DNA of 27,838 bases, taken from positions 1 through 27,838 of the IMG/VR virus record IMGVR_UViG_3300017708_002972. One strand, given 5' to 3'. A program made the position numbers and the translations under genes. Below the pieces are notes generated by a model. That model was not told where the DNA came from, did no database searches, and was given only the letters and a program-made list of their open reading frames with translations. Below are positions 1 through 5,707 of this stretch, piece after piece (position 1 is the first letter of the stretch; the number at the start of each line of letters is the position of its first letter). Source of the stretch: a virus.

Positions 1-2
1 AG

Positions 3-50
3 AGGGTCATGACTACAAAATACATCAGAGATCCTTATCAGATACAGTGA
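3..50 (+). CDS. C-terminal end of an unidentified ORF (partial)
   Basis: An open frame enters from the left edge and ends at a TGA at 48-50. Only about 15 codons are visible, ending in residues KYIRDPYQIQ. The short piece has no recognisable motif. An ATG lies in this frame at 9, but a 13-codon gene is less likely than the tail of a gene that starts outside the window. The next gene begins 27 bases downstream in the same direction, so it would be the preceding member of the same run of small genes. Confidence 0.4.
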   Translation, partial: RVMTTKYIRDPYQIQ

Positions 51-77
51 GCACACACAAGGAAATTGTGATAGAAT

Positions 78-323
78 ATGGGTATAAACAAGAGAAACCT
101 GATGCCTGAAGAAAGAATTTGGACAGTCATGAACAATCTTGAGCAATCATTTTCCCGTATTTCTACGATAGAATTTATGTTAGATGAATTGCAAGAGGCT
201 GTAGATGAAAAAAATCAAATGAAAATTGTTGATATTTGTTATGCATTAAATTCCTTCCTTCCAGTATATACTGAAAACTGGGATAAAAACTTTAAGAAAG
301 CATGGAAACAGGTTGTAGTATGA
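78..323 (+). CDS. Hypothetical small protein, 81 aa
   Basis: I do not recognise this protein. It is 81 residues, mostly helical in character, with an acidic stretch (residues 35-50) followed by an aromatic and basic C-terminus (ENWDKNFKKAWKQ). No signal peptide or membrane segment is visible. An AAGGAA at 59-64 could serve as a rather distant ribosome-binding site for the ATG at 78; a second ATG at 102 is possible. Its stop codon overlaps the start of the next gene as ATGA, which suggests translational coupling in a run of small genes. Confidence 0.7.
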   Translation: MGINKRNLMPEERIWTVMNNLEQSFSRISTIEFMLDELQEAVDEKNQMKIVDICYALNSFLPVYTENWDKNFKKAWKQVVV

Positions 324-526
324 TACCAGTTTTTGTTGACGATCCTAATACCTGGACAAAAATAGAAGTCCCACAAGAGATTGTGAGAACCTGTAAGGAT
401 TTTACATTAGTTGACCCTTATAATGATGATAATACAGTCAGTGAAGAATTGAGATTGATTGATTGTTATTGGTATAATATGGGGTATTATGATACTCCTC
501 CCCCTCTTTTTCCTTTATTTAAATAA
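320..526 (+). CDS. Hypothetical small protein, 68 aa
   Basis: The ATG at 320 is preferred over one at 302 because it forms the ATGA overlap with the upstream stop, a junction used repeatedly in this region. The product is 68 residues, acidic, with many Asp and Tyr, and ends in a proline-rich tail (DTPPPLFPLFK). No domain is recognised. It ends directly before the next ORF, so the two are probably co-transcribed and coupled in translation. Confidence 0.65.
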   Translation: MIPVFVDDPNTWTKIEVPQEIVRTCKDFTLVDPYNDDNTVSEELRLIDCYWYNMGYYDTPPPLFPLFK

Positions 527-527
527 C

Positions 528-755
528 ATGATTAATTCAATTTATTATGAAGAAAACTCTATAGTAGAATACATAGGATGTTCTAAAGAACAAATAAGGT
601 GGGGGAATAATGATGATCCTACTTCCCATCTCACAGTTGGTCAAGAATATGTGATTGAGAAAGTAGATGTTCATTCTCAACATACAAAAATAAAACTTTA
701 TAATAATATAGGGTGGTTTAACTCTGTATGCTTTAGTAAAATTAAAAAAATATGA
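528..755 (+). CDS. Hypothetical small protein, 75 aa
   Basis: The ATG at 528 lies one base after the previous stop. The frame is open further upstream to 459, but that part overlaps the previous gene and is probably not translated. The 75-residue product has alternating strands around LTVGQEYVIEKV and IKLYNN-GWFNSVCF. This resembles the small SH3-like beta-barrels frequent in phage genomes, where a Gly-x-x-Tyr strand is followed by an aromatic C-terminal strand. That is a fold guess only. It overlaps the next gene by ATGA. Confidence 0.65.
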   Translation: MINSIYYEENSIVEYIGCSKEQIRWGNNDDPTSHLTVGQEYVIEKVDVHSQHTKIKLYNNIGWFNSVCFSKIKKI

Positions 756-991
756 ACCCAGTAAATTTAACTATAATTACAATTTTTGCAATTATCTCAT
801 ACTTAATAATTATTGATGACAATGTAGCAAAATACATCAGTTTACAATTGCAAGTCATTCAAGTAAACATTAAAAGATATTATATGATGGCAAAAATTCA
901 TCCAAAGAACCCGATTACAAACTGGATAATGAATCGAAAGTATGCTAAGATGGAAAGAGAGTTGCGTAAGAAACTGAAGATGGATGAATAG
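752..991 (+). CDS. Small membrane-anchored protein, 79 aa
   Basis: The start is the ATGA overlap at 752. The N-terminus (about residues 5-22) is a run of Leu, Ile and Ala that looks like one membrane segment. It is followed by a basic amphipathic region and a very basic C-terminus rich in Lys and Arg. The likely topology is a single-pass inner-membrane protein with a positive cytoplasmic tail. No family is recognised. It overlaps the next gene by 8 bases. Confidence 0.65.
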   Translation: MNPVNLTIITIFAIISYLIIIDDNVAKYISLQLQVIQVNIKRYYMMAKIHPKNPITNWIMNRKYAKMERELRKKLKMDE

Positions 992-1232
992 ATTTTTTTT
1001 ATCATTTGAAGATTATACAATCATTCTGAATGCCCTTCATTACTATAAAAAAGTAGAAAAAAAGGGATCTTTTAAGCAGTATAATGATGATCGAGTCAAT
1101 GCCGTTAGAGATAAAATGGCATTACAAATTACCGGAGAGGAAACTGATAAAGAAAAGAAAGACCTTAAAGTTTCTGTAGTTCTTTCTTTACTTATGAATG
1201 TAGGACTTATCTTGTATATTTTAATTTTTTAA
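984..1232 (+). CDS. Small tail-anchored membrane protein, 82 aa
   Basis: The 82-residue product has a soluble charged N-terminal two thirds and a hydrophobic C-terminus (about residues 63-82, VSVVLSLLMNVGLILYILIF), so it looks like a C-tail-anchored membrane protein. Its start overlaps the upstream gene by 8 bases. It follows another single-pass protein, so the two could act as a pair at the membrane; this is inference from order only. No family is recognised. Confidence 0.65.
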   Translation: MNRFFLSFEDYTIILNALHYYKKVEKKGSFKQYNDDRVNAVRDKMALQITGEETDKEKKDLKVSVVLSLLMNVGLILYILIF

Positions 1233-1252
1233 TCACTATCAATTATAATACT

Positions 1253-1489
1253 ATGACCTTTGTAGTTTATTCTAAAGACGGATGTCCTTTTTGTACTAAA
1301 ATTCAAAAAGTTCTTGAGATTTCTGAACAAAAACATGTTATCTATAAATTAGATGAGGACTTTACACGAACTCAGTTTTATGATAAGTTTGAACAAGGAT
1401 CAACATTTCCTCAAGTTGTATTAAACGAGATTAATCTTGGTGGATGCACTGAAACAGTAAGGTATTTAAGAAATAATAATTTATTTTAA
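1253..1489 (+). CDS. Glutaredoxin
   Basis: This is a 78-residue glutaredoxin-fold thiol oxidoreductase, expected to pass electrons from glutathione to disulfides such as that of ribonucleotide reductase. The active site CPFC is near residues 11-14 after a short first strand (TFVVYSKDG). The cis-proline motif TFPQV is near 51-55 and the glutathione-contacting GGC is near 63-65. The length matches small phage glutaredoxins. Cyanophages often carry one to support dNTP synthesis; no reductase gene lies in this window, but thyX is downstream. A TATAAT at 1244-1249 is too close to the ATG to be its promoter. Confidence 0.93.
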   Translation: MTFVVYSKDGCPFCTKIQKVLEISEQKHVIYKLDEDFTRTQFYDKFEQGSTFPQVVLNEINLGGCTETVRYLRNNNLF

Positions 1490-1537
1490 TAAGGAAAGAT
1501 TAAAAATCATACTAAATAATAATAGAATGGAGGGGTA

Positions 1538-1579
1538 CTAAAAAACGGTTAGTTTTTAGATGTTCCTTTTTTTGGAGCA
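1538..1579 (+). other. Two adjacent hairpins in the 123-bp gap before the next gene
   Basis: CTAAAAA at 1538-1544 can pair with TTTTTAG at 1553-1559. Directly after it, TGTTCC at 1561-1566 can pair with GGAGCA at 1574-1579 (one G-T pair) around a loop of seven T. The first is AT-only with no adjacent T-run, so neither is a classic intrinsic terminator. A CTAAATA motif at 1512-1518, a possible phage promoter element, lies just before. The region could be a structured leader for the gene at 1613; the function is unknown. Confidence 0.45.
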
Positions 1580-1612
1580 TTTTATTTCAGAAGGTAACTC
1601 TCGGAGAAAAAA

Positions 1613-1840
1613 ATGGAACAAGCATTCATACTCACCATCTCTATAATGATGACATTGCTATTCTTTGTTGTCGGTGGTATAGTAGGTTGGATAGCATATA
1701 GGACGTTTTTGGAAAACCAACCAATTAACCTTCACCCCGAATTTTTTGATAATGATGGAAATGTTATTCCAGATGAAGTAATTGCTGTAAGATTTGAAAA
1801 TGAAAATGACTATGACAAACACGAAGACGACGAAGACTAA
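1613..1840 (+). CDS. Single-pass membrane protein with acidic tail, 75 aa
   Basis: The N-terminal ~28 residues are a hydrophobic segment (FILTISIMMTLLFFVVGGIVGWIAY) that should span the membrane. A soluble region with a distinctive EFFDNDGNVIPDEVIAVRF stretch follows, then a strongly acidic C-terminus (DYDKHEDDED). A GGAG sits 9 bases before the ATG. Small anchored proteins of this layout are common in T4-like cyanophages, but I cannot name a function. Its 3' end overlaps the next gene by about 29 bases in another frame. Confidence 0.75.
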   Translation: MEQAFILTISIMMTLLFFVVGGIVGWIAYRTFLENQPINLHPEFFDNDGNVIPDEVIAVRFENENDYDKHEDDED

Positions 1841-2393
1841 AAAAACCACTCTCCCAAAGTTAGATAGGAATTGCTTTCAGCATGAAATTCTTGAACTTGC
1901 ATCAAAGCAAAGAAGTAAAGCAAAAAAAGTAGAAGTTCTTAAAGAGTATCGTAATGATGCTATAATTTCTATTGTTATGTGGAACTTTGATGATAGTATC
2001 GTTTCACTTTTACCTGAAGGAGAAGTTCCTTTTGCAGATGTTCGTGAAATGACTGCAACTGGTGGAACTTTAAGTTCAGATTTAAATAGTAAACTAACTG
2101 GTGATCGTTCCATTTCTTATAATGGTGCGGAGGAAGACATGAAAACAGGTAAAACATCTCTTCGGTCAGAGTATAACAAATTGTATAATTTTATTCGAAA
2201 AGGAAATCGTTACGGAAATCCTTCTTTGTCTTCTATTCGCCGTGAAACAATGTTTATTAACATTCTTCAAGGTCTTCATCCAAAAGAAGCCGAAATTTTA
2301 ATACTTACGAAAGATAAAATACTAACTGATGTGTATAAAATTACCTTTGAAAATGTAAAAGAAGCATACCCTGATATTAAGTGGGGAGTTTAA
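1812..2393 (+). CDS. Conserved T4-like phage protein, probably DUF6433 family
   Basis: The product is about 193 residues from the ATG at 1812; in-frame starts at 1800 and 1806 are equally possible, since no clear ribosome-binding site decides. The C-terminal half (SIRRETMFINILQGLHPKEAEI, then EAYPDIKW) resembles a conserved cyanophage family I recall as DUF6433. The family name is from memory and the function is unknown. The protein looks soluble and helical with a Lys/Thr-rich N-terminus. It overlaps the membrane-protein gene upstream and is followed 6 bases later by another small ORF. Confidence 0.8.
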   Translation: MTNTKTTKTKKTTLPKLDRNCFQHEILELASKQRSKAKKVEVLKEYRNDAIISIVMWNFDDSIVSLLPEGEVPFADVREMTATGGTLSSDLNSKLTGDRSISYNGAEEDMKTGKTSLRSEYNKLYNFIRKGNRYGNPSLSSIRRETMFINILQGLHPKEAEILILTKDKILTDVYKITFENVKEAYPDIKWGV

Positions 2394-2399
2394 TTTTTT

Positions 2400-2666
2400 A
2401 TGTCAAAAGATATTAAAGTAATTCAAGAAGATTGTGATCCAAGTATCTCTGAAGATAAATCATTACCAACTAATGCATTTCTTGTTGAGTATCTTCAAGG
2501 GGGATCTACTCATTTTGATATTGTAACTTGCCAAAAACAAGTAGAGATTTTTGATGAGTATTGGGACAAGTATAAGAAAGATTTAATTAACATTACCCAA
2601 ACACAAGGAAGAATTAATCCAAAACTTTGGGGATATAAAGCACCAGAAGATAAGAAAAAAAGATGA
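2400..2666 (+). CDS. Hypothetical protein, 88 aa
   Basis: An 88-residue soluble protein with no recognised family. It has an acidic N-terminus, a central region with hydrophobic strands around AFLVEYLQGG and a helix with aromatic residues (EIFDEYWDKYKKDL), and ends in a basic KKKR tail. It begins 6 bases after the previous stop and overlaps the next ORF by the ATGA junction at 2663, so it is part of the same transcription unit. Cyanophages have many conserved small proteins of this kind. Confidence 0.7.
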   Translation: MSKDIKVIQEDCDPSISEDKSLPTNAFLVEYLQGGSTHFDIVTCQKQVEIFDEYWDKYKKDLINITQTQGRINPKLWGYKAPEDKKKR

Positions 2667-2857
2667 GTGAAGGATTTGGTAAGGAAAAAGTTGAACTTAA
2701 AATTAACATTAATCAAGACGAAGTTGATGTACTTTTAAAAAAGTACAAGAAAATCAAGAGGTATATGAAGACACCAATCTATAACATTAAAGTTATGGAT
2801 GGTACTGAAAATTATGTAACTAAACTTGTTGAGGAAGGGACTCAAAACCAAAATTGA
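2663..2857 (+). CDS. Hypothetical protein, 64 aa
   Basis: A 64-residue basic protein starting at an ATGA overlap. It has a predicted strand-helix pattern (KVELKININQDEVDVLLKKY) and no known motif. It is the last gene of the first run of small ORFs. Its TGA stop at 2855-2857 lies within a TTGACT (2854-2859), the -35 hexamer used by promoters elsewhere in the window, but the -10 position 17 bases on (TCGATA) is poor, so I do not call a promoter there. Confidence 0.65.
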   Translation: MSEGFGKEKVELKININQDEVDVLLKKYKKIKRYMKTPIYNIKVMDGTENYVTKLVEEGTQNQN

Positions 2858-2950
2858 CTTTTAATTCCATTTTTGGTCGATAAAAATCTCGGCAATTTTT
2901 TTGGTCTGTAGGGTCGATTATAAAATTGTCACACCACTCCTTGAATGATG

Positions 2951-2979
2951 TTGACTAAATACAGTATAGGGTCTATTAT
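2951..2979 (+). promoter_or_regulatory. Sigma70-type promoter (TTGACT-17-TATTAT)
   Basis: TTGACT at 2951-2956 and TATTAT at 2974-2979 are separated by exactly 17 bases. It lies in the 216-bp gap upstream of the two tiny ORFs at 3074 and 3276, leaving a leader of roughly 90 bases. The form matches the host-type early promoters of T4-like cyanophages. The -10 hexamer lies inside an inverted repeat, so the promoter may be regulated. Confidence 0.65.
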
Positions 2980-2987
2980 AGACCTAT
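2966..2987. promoter_or_regulatory. Inverted repeat over the -10 box (operator-like)
   Basis: GGTCTA (2970-2975) and TAGACC (2979-2984) form a perfect 6-bp dyad around TTA. With one bulged G it extends by three more pairs (ATA at 2966-2968 with TAT at 2985-2987). The dyad covers the -10 hexamer of the promoter at 2951-2979, where a dimeric repressor would act. It could instead be an RNA hairpin, but no T-run follows, so it is not a terminator. Confidence 0.45.
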
Positions 2988-3036
2988 CGTTCATCCAAGT
3001 GGTAGTTTTTATGCTCATAGCATATAAAGACTCTAC

Positions 3037-3073
3037 AGGACGCAAGTAAGTCGCGGAACGGAGCGTTCATCCC
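3037..3073 (+). other. GC-rich structured leader upstream of a tiny ORF
   Basis: The 37 bases before the ATG at 3074 are clearly richer in G+C than the surrounding DNA and are not coding. Within them GAACG (3056-3060) pairs with CGTTC (3064-3068) around GAG. A separate stem, TATGCT/AGCATA, lies just upstream at 3010-3024. I have a weak memory of similar leaders in other cyanophages but cannot confirm it. It may be a structured 5' leader controlling translation of the tiny ORF. Confidence 0.4.
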
Positions 3074-3235
3074 ATGTTAGAACTATTATTCTACACAACT
3101 CTCACCTGTCAGCAAACTGATGCTATCATTTTGCGTATGCAGAAAAATGAGAACATTAGTAATGCTTTTAAGATTGAGTTGGTTGAGACAATGAAGGAGT
3201 CAAATCCTGAATGTTATTGGGACGCAAACGACTAA
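3074..3235 (+). CDS. Small conserved cyanophage-type protein, 53 aa
   Basis: This short ORF runs from ATG 3074 to TAA 3233-3235. The product is 53 residues: a hydrophobic N-terminus (LELLFYTTLTC), a charged helix with KIELVETMKES, and an acidic end NPECYWDAND. The two Cys could be structural. The pattern of an N-terminal LLFYT-LTC and C-terminal EC-WDAND fits a small protein I recall from several cyanophages, with no known function. It has its own promoter at 2951 and a GC-rich leader, and is followed 40 bases later by the DUF4278-like ORF. Confidence 0.7.
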   Translation: MLELLFYTTLTCQQTDAIILRMQKNENISNAFKIELVETMKESNPECYWDAND

Positions 3236-3275
3236 AGGAACGGGCCTAAAAATCCAACTACTTTAGGAGTAAAAA

Positions 3276-3443
3276 ATGAACACACTTAACATCATCAAGA
3301 AGCAGATCAATAAAGCATCTGCACTACATGACGCACAGATTACTCATACCGCTTATCGTGGTGTTGATTATAATACACGTTGTGTAGAATCGAAAGAAAC
3401 TCACGGTACATTCTGTTATCGTGGTCGTTCTTATACTAAGTGA
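3276..3443 (+). CDS. DUF4278-like small protein, 55 aa
   Basis: The frame runs from ATG 3276 to TGA 3441-3443 with a good ribosome-binding site (TAGGAG at 3264-3269). The 55-residue basic product contains two copies of the YRGxxY motif (AYRGVDY near residues 27-33 and CYRGRSY near 47-53), the hallmark of DUF4278, a family of short proteins in cyanobacteria and their phages with unknown role. CTAAAG at 3232-3237 can pair with CTTTAG at 3261-3266 and partly hide the ribosome-binding site, so its translation may depend on ribosomes reaching the end of the upstream ORF. Confidence 0.75.
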   Translation: MNTLNIIKKQINKASALHDAQITHTAYRGVDYNTRCVESKETHGTFCYRGRSYTK

Positions 3444-3472
3444 AATAAACTTACTTTAAAATAAACTTTAAC

Positions 3473-3498
3473 GGGGGATTGACTATCCTCCTTTTTTT
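3473..3498 (+). terminator. Rho-independent terminator after the DUF4278-like ORF
   Basis: GGGGGAT (3473-3479) pairs with ATCCTCC (3485-3491), with one G-T pair, around the loop TGACT, and seven T follow at 3492-3498. This is a standard intrinsic terminator placed 30 bases after the stop of the DUF4278-like ORF. Its loop forms part of the -35 hexamer of the next promoter. Confidence 0.85.
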
Positions 3499-3507
3499 GT
3501 GTAAAAT
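3479..3507 (+). promoter_or_regulatory. Sigma70-type promoter (TTGACT-17-TAAAAT)
   Basis: TTGACT at 3479-3484 and TAAAAT at 3502-3507 are 17 bases apart, 21 bases before the ATG at 3528. The -35 hexamer is the last stem base plus the loop of the preceding terminator. It would start the operon containing the two small ORFs, thyX and possibly phoH and the nuclease gene. Confidence 0.6.
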
Positions 3508-3527
3508 GGATATAGTGGATTGACTTT

Positions 3528-3692
3528 ATGGACGTAAAAAAAGTAAAACTTATTGTTCGCAACATGGAATCATTAGTCAATCTTCTCAAAATTGAGATTG
3601 GTGAAGAAACTAATGTAGTTAAACTTGATGAACTTATTTCTGGAATGAAAGAAGACAAAAGTTATGAACCTGATTATTATGAGGAACCATAA
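3528..3692 (+). CDS. Hypothetical small protein, 54 aa
   Basis: A 54-codon frame from ATG 3528 to TAA 3690-3692, directly downstream of the promoter at 3479-3507. The product is helical with a heptad-like hydrophobic pattern (VKLIVRNMESLVNLLKIEI) and an acidic, Tyr-rich end (SYEPDYYEEP). No family is recognised. Its stop overlaps the next start as TAATG, so the two are coupled. Confidence 0.65.
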   Translation: MDVKKVKLIVRNMESLVNLLKIEIGEETNVVKLDELISGMKEDKSYEPDYYEEP

Positions 3693-3874
3693 TGTATGAA
3701 GAATTAAATTGCTTTGAGGAAGCACTCAAACATTTTGGGACAAGAGTTGAAATTATCACTGCTATGGAAATGTCTAAACGCATTAATGCTGAAGACGCAT
3801 ACCAGATGATTAAAGATGAACTGAAAGAAGTTAAAAAGTGTCGTAAATTTTTCAAGAAAGAGATCCAAGAATGA
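3692..3874 (+). CDS. Hypothetical small protein, 60 aa
   Basis: A 60-residue helical, charged protein beginning MYEELNCFEEALKHFG and ending in a Lys-rich amphipathic helix (DELKEVKKCRKFFKKEIQE). It starts at a TAATG overlap with the gene before and ends in an ATGA overlap with thyX, so it sits in the thyX operon. I do not recognise the family; a role in nucleotide metabolism cannot be inferred from the sequence itself. Confidence 0.7.
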   Translation: MYEELNCFEEALKHFGTRVEIITAMEMSKRINAEDAYQMIKDELKEVKKCRKFFKKEIQE

Positions 3875-4626
3875 AACCAGTAAAATCAAAAGATCTCCTT
3901 GAGATGGATAAAAATCTTAAGGTTGTAAAACTTGGAGCAATTCCAAATCCTCAACAGATTGTATGGTATGCAGGAAAACAAGATTACTCAGAACATCCAA
4001 TTTATACAAAAACACCTCCAGATGAAGAAAAAGCAGGGAAGTGGGTTGTAGAGCAACTTCTTGCAAATGATAGGGGTCATTATGGTCCTTTGGAACATCC
4101 TGGATTGATTATGAATGTAAGTGGTTATGTTCATAATGTAATGGTTCAGGCAAGAACTCATCGTGTTGGTGTAAGTTTTGATGTGCAGTCACAACGATAC
4201 ACTGGGAAACGTGTTCTTAAGGTTGCAGAAGGTGAACTAAGTCCTGAAGATGTCTTCTACGTGCGTCCTGCGGGGTTCTATACCAATCGTAAGGGTAAGA
4301 AGTATGATTGGACAGAAGAAAATCGTCAAAGGAAACTAGGACTTGCTCTCGCTGCATGTAAAGAGTATGCAAATGATTATCACGAAATAGGAGCCTCTGA
4401 AGAACACATCCGTGATTATCTTCCGCAAGCAATTCGACAGGACTTTGTAATTTCATTCAATCTTCGTTCTGTGTTACATTTCCTTGATCTTCGTTCAAAA
4501 CTTGATGCACAAATTGAAATTCAGGCACTCTGCGAACAGATGTGTCCCATTATCAAAGAATGGGCACCAGAAGTATGGGAGTATTATGAAACCAAGCGTC
4601 TTCACAGGGCAAAACTTAGCCCATAA
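3871..4626 (+). CDS. thyX: FAD-dependent thymidylate synthase ThyX
   Basis: ThyX makes dTMP from dUMP using methylene-tetrahydrofolate, FAD and NADPH, supplying thymidine for phage DNA replication. The 251-residue length is normal. The ThyX signature region is at about residues 95-110 (RTHRVGVSFDVQSQRY). It matches the RHRxxSxNxxSxRY motif with one extra residue between the HR and the first Ser. The C-terminal SFNLRSVLHFLDLRSKLDAQ supplies the second conserved Arg-rich segment that binds dUMP. The gene begins at an ATGA overlap, so translation is coupled to the small ORF before it. Confidence 0.95.
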   Translation: MKPVKSKDLLEMDKNLKVVKLGAIPNPQQIVWYAGKQDYSEHPIYTKTPPDEEKAGKWVVEQLLANDRGHYGPLEHPGLIMNVSGYVHNVMVQARTHRVGVSFDVQSQRYTGKRVLKVAEGELSPEDVFYVRPAGFYTNRKGKKYDWTEENRQRKLGLALAACKEYANDYHEIGASEEHIRDYLPQAIRQDFVISFNLRSVLHFLDLRSKLDAQIEIQALCEQMCPIIKEWAPEVWEYYETKRLHRAKLSP

Positions 4627-4629
4627 ATA
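4622..4629 (+). promoter_or_regulatory. Possible late promoter (CATAAATA)
   Basis: CATAAATA fits the NATAAATA late-promoter pattern of T4-like phages and lies 42 bases before the TTG at 4671, overlapping the thyX stop. In DNA this AT-rich such an octamer occurs by chance, so this is only a candidate. Confidence 0.3.
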
Positions 4630-4670
4630 AATTATCCTGTTACAAATACATCATTTAGGAGGTGAGAAAT

Positions 4671-4919
4671 TTGGCAACATACCCAATTATTAATAAAGAA
4701 ACTGGAGAACAAAAGGAAGTAGTTCTAAGTGTTCATGAATGGCCAAAATGGTGTAATAATAATCCTGAATGGACACGAGACTGGTCAGATCCTTCTACGG
4801 CACCTATGGCAACTGATGTTGGAGAATGGAGAGATAAACTAGTTAATAAGCATCCAGGATGGAATGAAGTTCTAGATAGAGCAAATAAAATGCCCGGTTC
4901 CAGAGTCAAAAAAATCTAA
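4671..4919 (+). CDS. Conserved cyanophage hypothetical protein, 82 aa
   Basis: The TTG at 4671 is preferred to a GTG at 4662 because AGGAGG at 4657-4662 is 8 bases before it and would overlap the GTG. The product begins MATYPIINKETGEQKEV and is rich in Trp (HEWPKW, WTRDW, GEWRDK, HPGW). The start resembles FmdB-like zinc-ribbon proteins, but only one Cys is present, so a zinc site is not supported. The core DWSDPSTAP is probably family-specific. It lies between thyX and phoH; the function is unknown. Confidence 0.75.
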   Translation: MATYPIINKETGEQKEVVLSVHEWPKWCNNNPEWTRDWSDPSTAPMATDVGEWRDKLVNKHPGWNEVLDRANKMPGSRVKKI

Positions 4920-4933
4920 TCTACTTAAATTAT

Positions 4934-5707
4934 ATGGCAAGAAAAAAGTCAACAGGTATTAGTACAAGCACAGTTCCATTTGGTATGAGTAATCGTGTCA
5001 TGAAAAGAAAAAAACCAATTAATCTAGATTTTGTTAAAAAAATTGATCCATTAACTGATAATCAAGAACTCTTATTTAATAAGTATAAACTGGATCAGAA
5101 CATTGTTGCTTATGGTGCTGCTGGTACAGGTAAGACTTTTATCACACTCTATAACGCACTGTTAGATGTTCTTGATGTAAAGACACCTTATGAAAAAATT
5201 TACATTGTAAGGTCTCTTGTTGCTACTAGGGAAATTGGTTTTCTTCCTGGAGATCATGAAGATAAATCATCTCTTTATCAAATTCCTTACAAGAACATGG
5301 TAAAGTACATGTTTGAGATGTCAGATGAAGCATCAGCAGAAATGCTTTATGCTAATTTAAAAACACAAGGAACAATCTCTTTTTGGAGCACATCTTTTAT
5401 TCGTGGCACTACACTCGACAAAGCAATCATTATTGTAGATGAATTTCAGAATTTGAATTTTCATGAACTTGATTCTATTATTACTCGTGTTGGTGAAGAT
5501 TCTAAGATTATGTTCTGTGGAGATGCAACTCAAACAGACCTTATAAAGGAGAGAGAAAAGAATGGCATTATTGATTTTATGAGAATTCTACAATCAATGC
5601 CTTCAGTTGACATTATTGAATTTGGTGTCGAAGACATCGTTCGTTCTGGTCTCTGTAAAGAATACTTGGTTGCAAAAGAAGAACTTAAAACACAATTAGA
5701 AATATGA
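4934..5707 (+). CDS. phoH: PhoH-like P-loop ATPase
   Basis: A 257-residue PhoH-family protein. The Walker A motif GAAGTGKT is at residues 61-68, the Walker B IIIVDE at about 165-170, followed by FQN, and the sensor-like GDATQ at 196-200. PhoH-like proteins are among the commonest cyanophage genes; their biochemical role is unsettled, with proposals of an RNA helicase or NTPase linked to phosphate stress in the host. The basic N-terminus (MARKKS, MKRKKP) may bind nucleic acid. The stop overlaps the nuclease start by ATGA. Confidence 0.93.
   Translation: MARKKSTGISTSTVPFGMSNRVMKRKKPINLDFVKKIDPLTDNQELLFNKYKLDQNIVAYGAAGTGKTFITLYNALLDVLDVKTPYEKIYIVRSLVATREIGFLPGDHEDKSSLYQIPYKNMVKYMFEMSDEASAEMLYANLKTQGTISFWSTSFIRGTTLDKAIIIVDEFQNLNFHELDSIITRVGEDSKIMFCGDATQTDLIKEREKNGIIDFMRILQSMPSVDIIEFGVEDIVRSGLCKEYLVAKEELKTQLEI

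Noticed and set aside
1244-1249. TATAAT just before the glutaredoxin gene
   Set aside because: Transcription would begin at or after the ATG at 1253, and no good -35 box lies 17 bases upstream.
2854-2882. TTGACT overlapping the stop at 2855 as another promoter
   Set aside because: The hexamer 17 bases on is TCGATA, a poor -10; only the -35 half fits.
4671-4919. FmdB-type zinc ribbon
   Set aside because: The start resembles FmdB but only one Cys is present, so a zinc ribbon cannot form.
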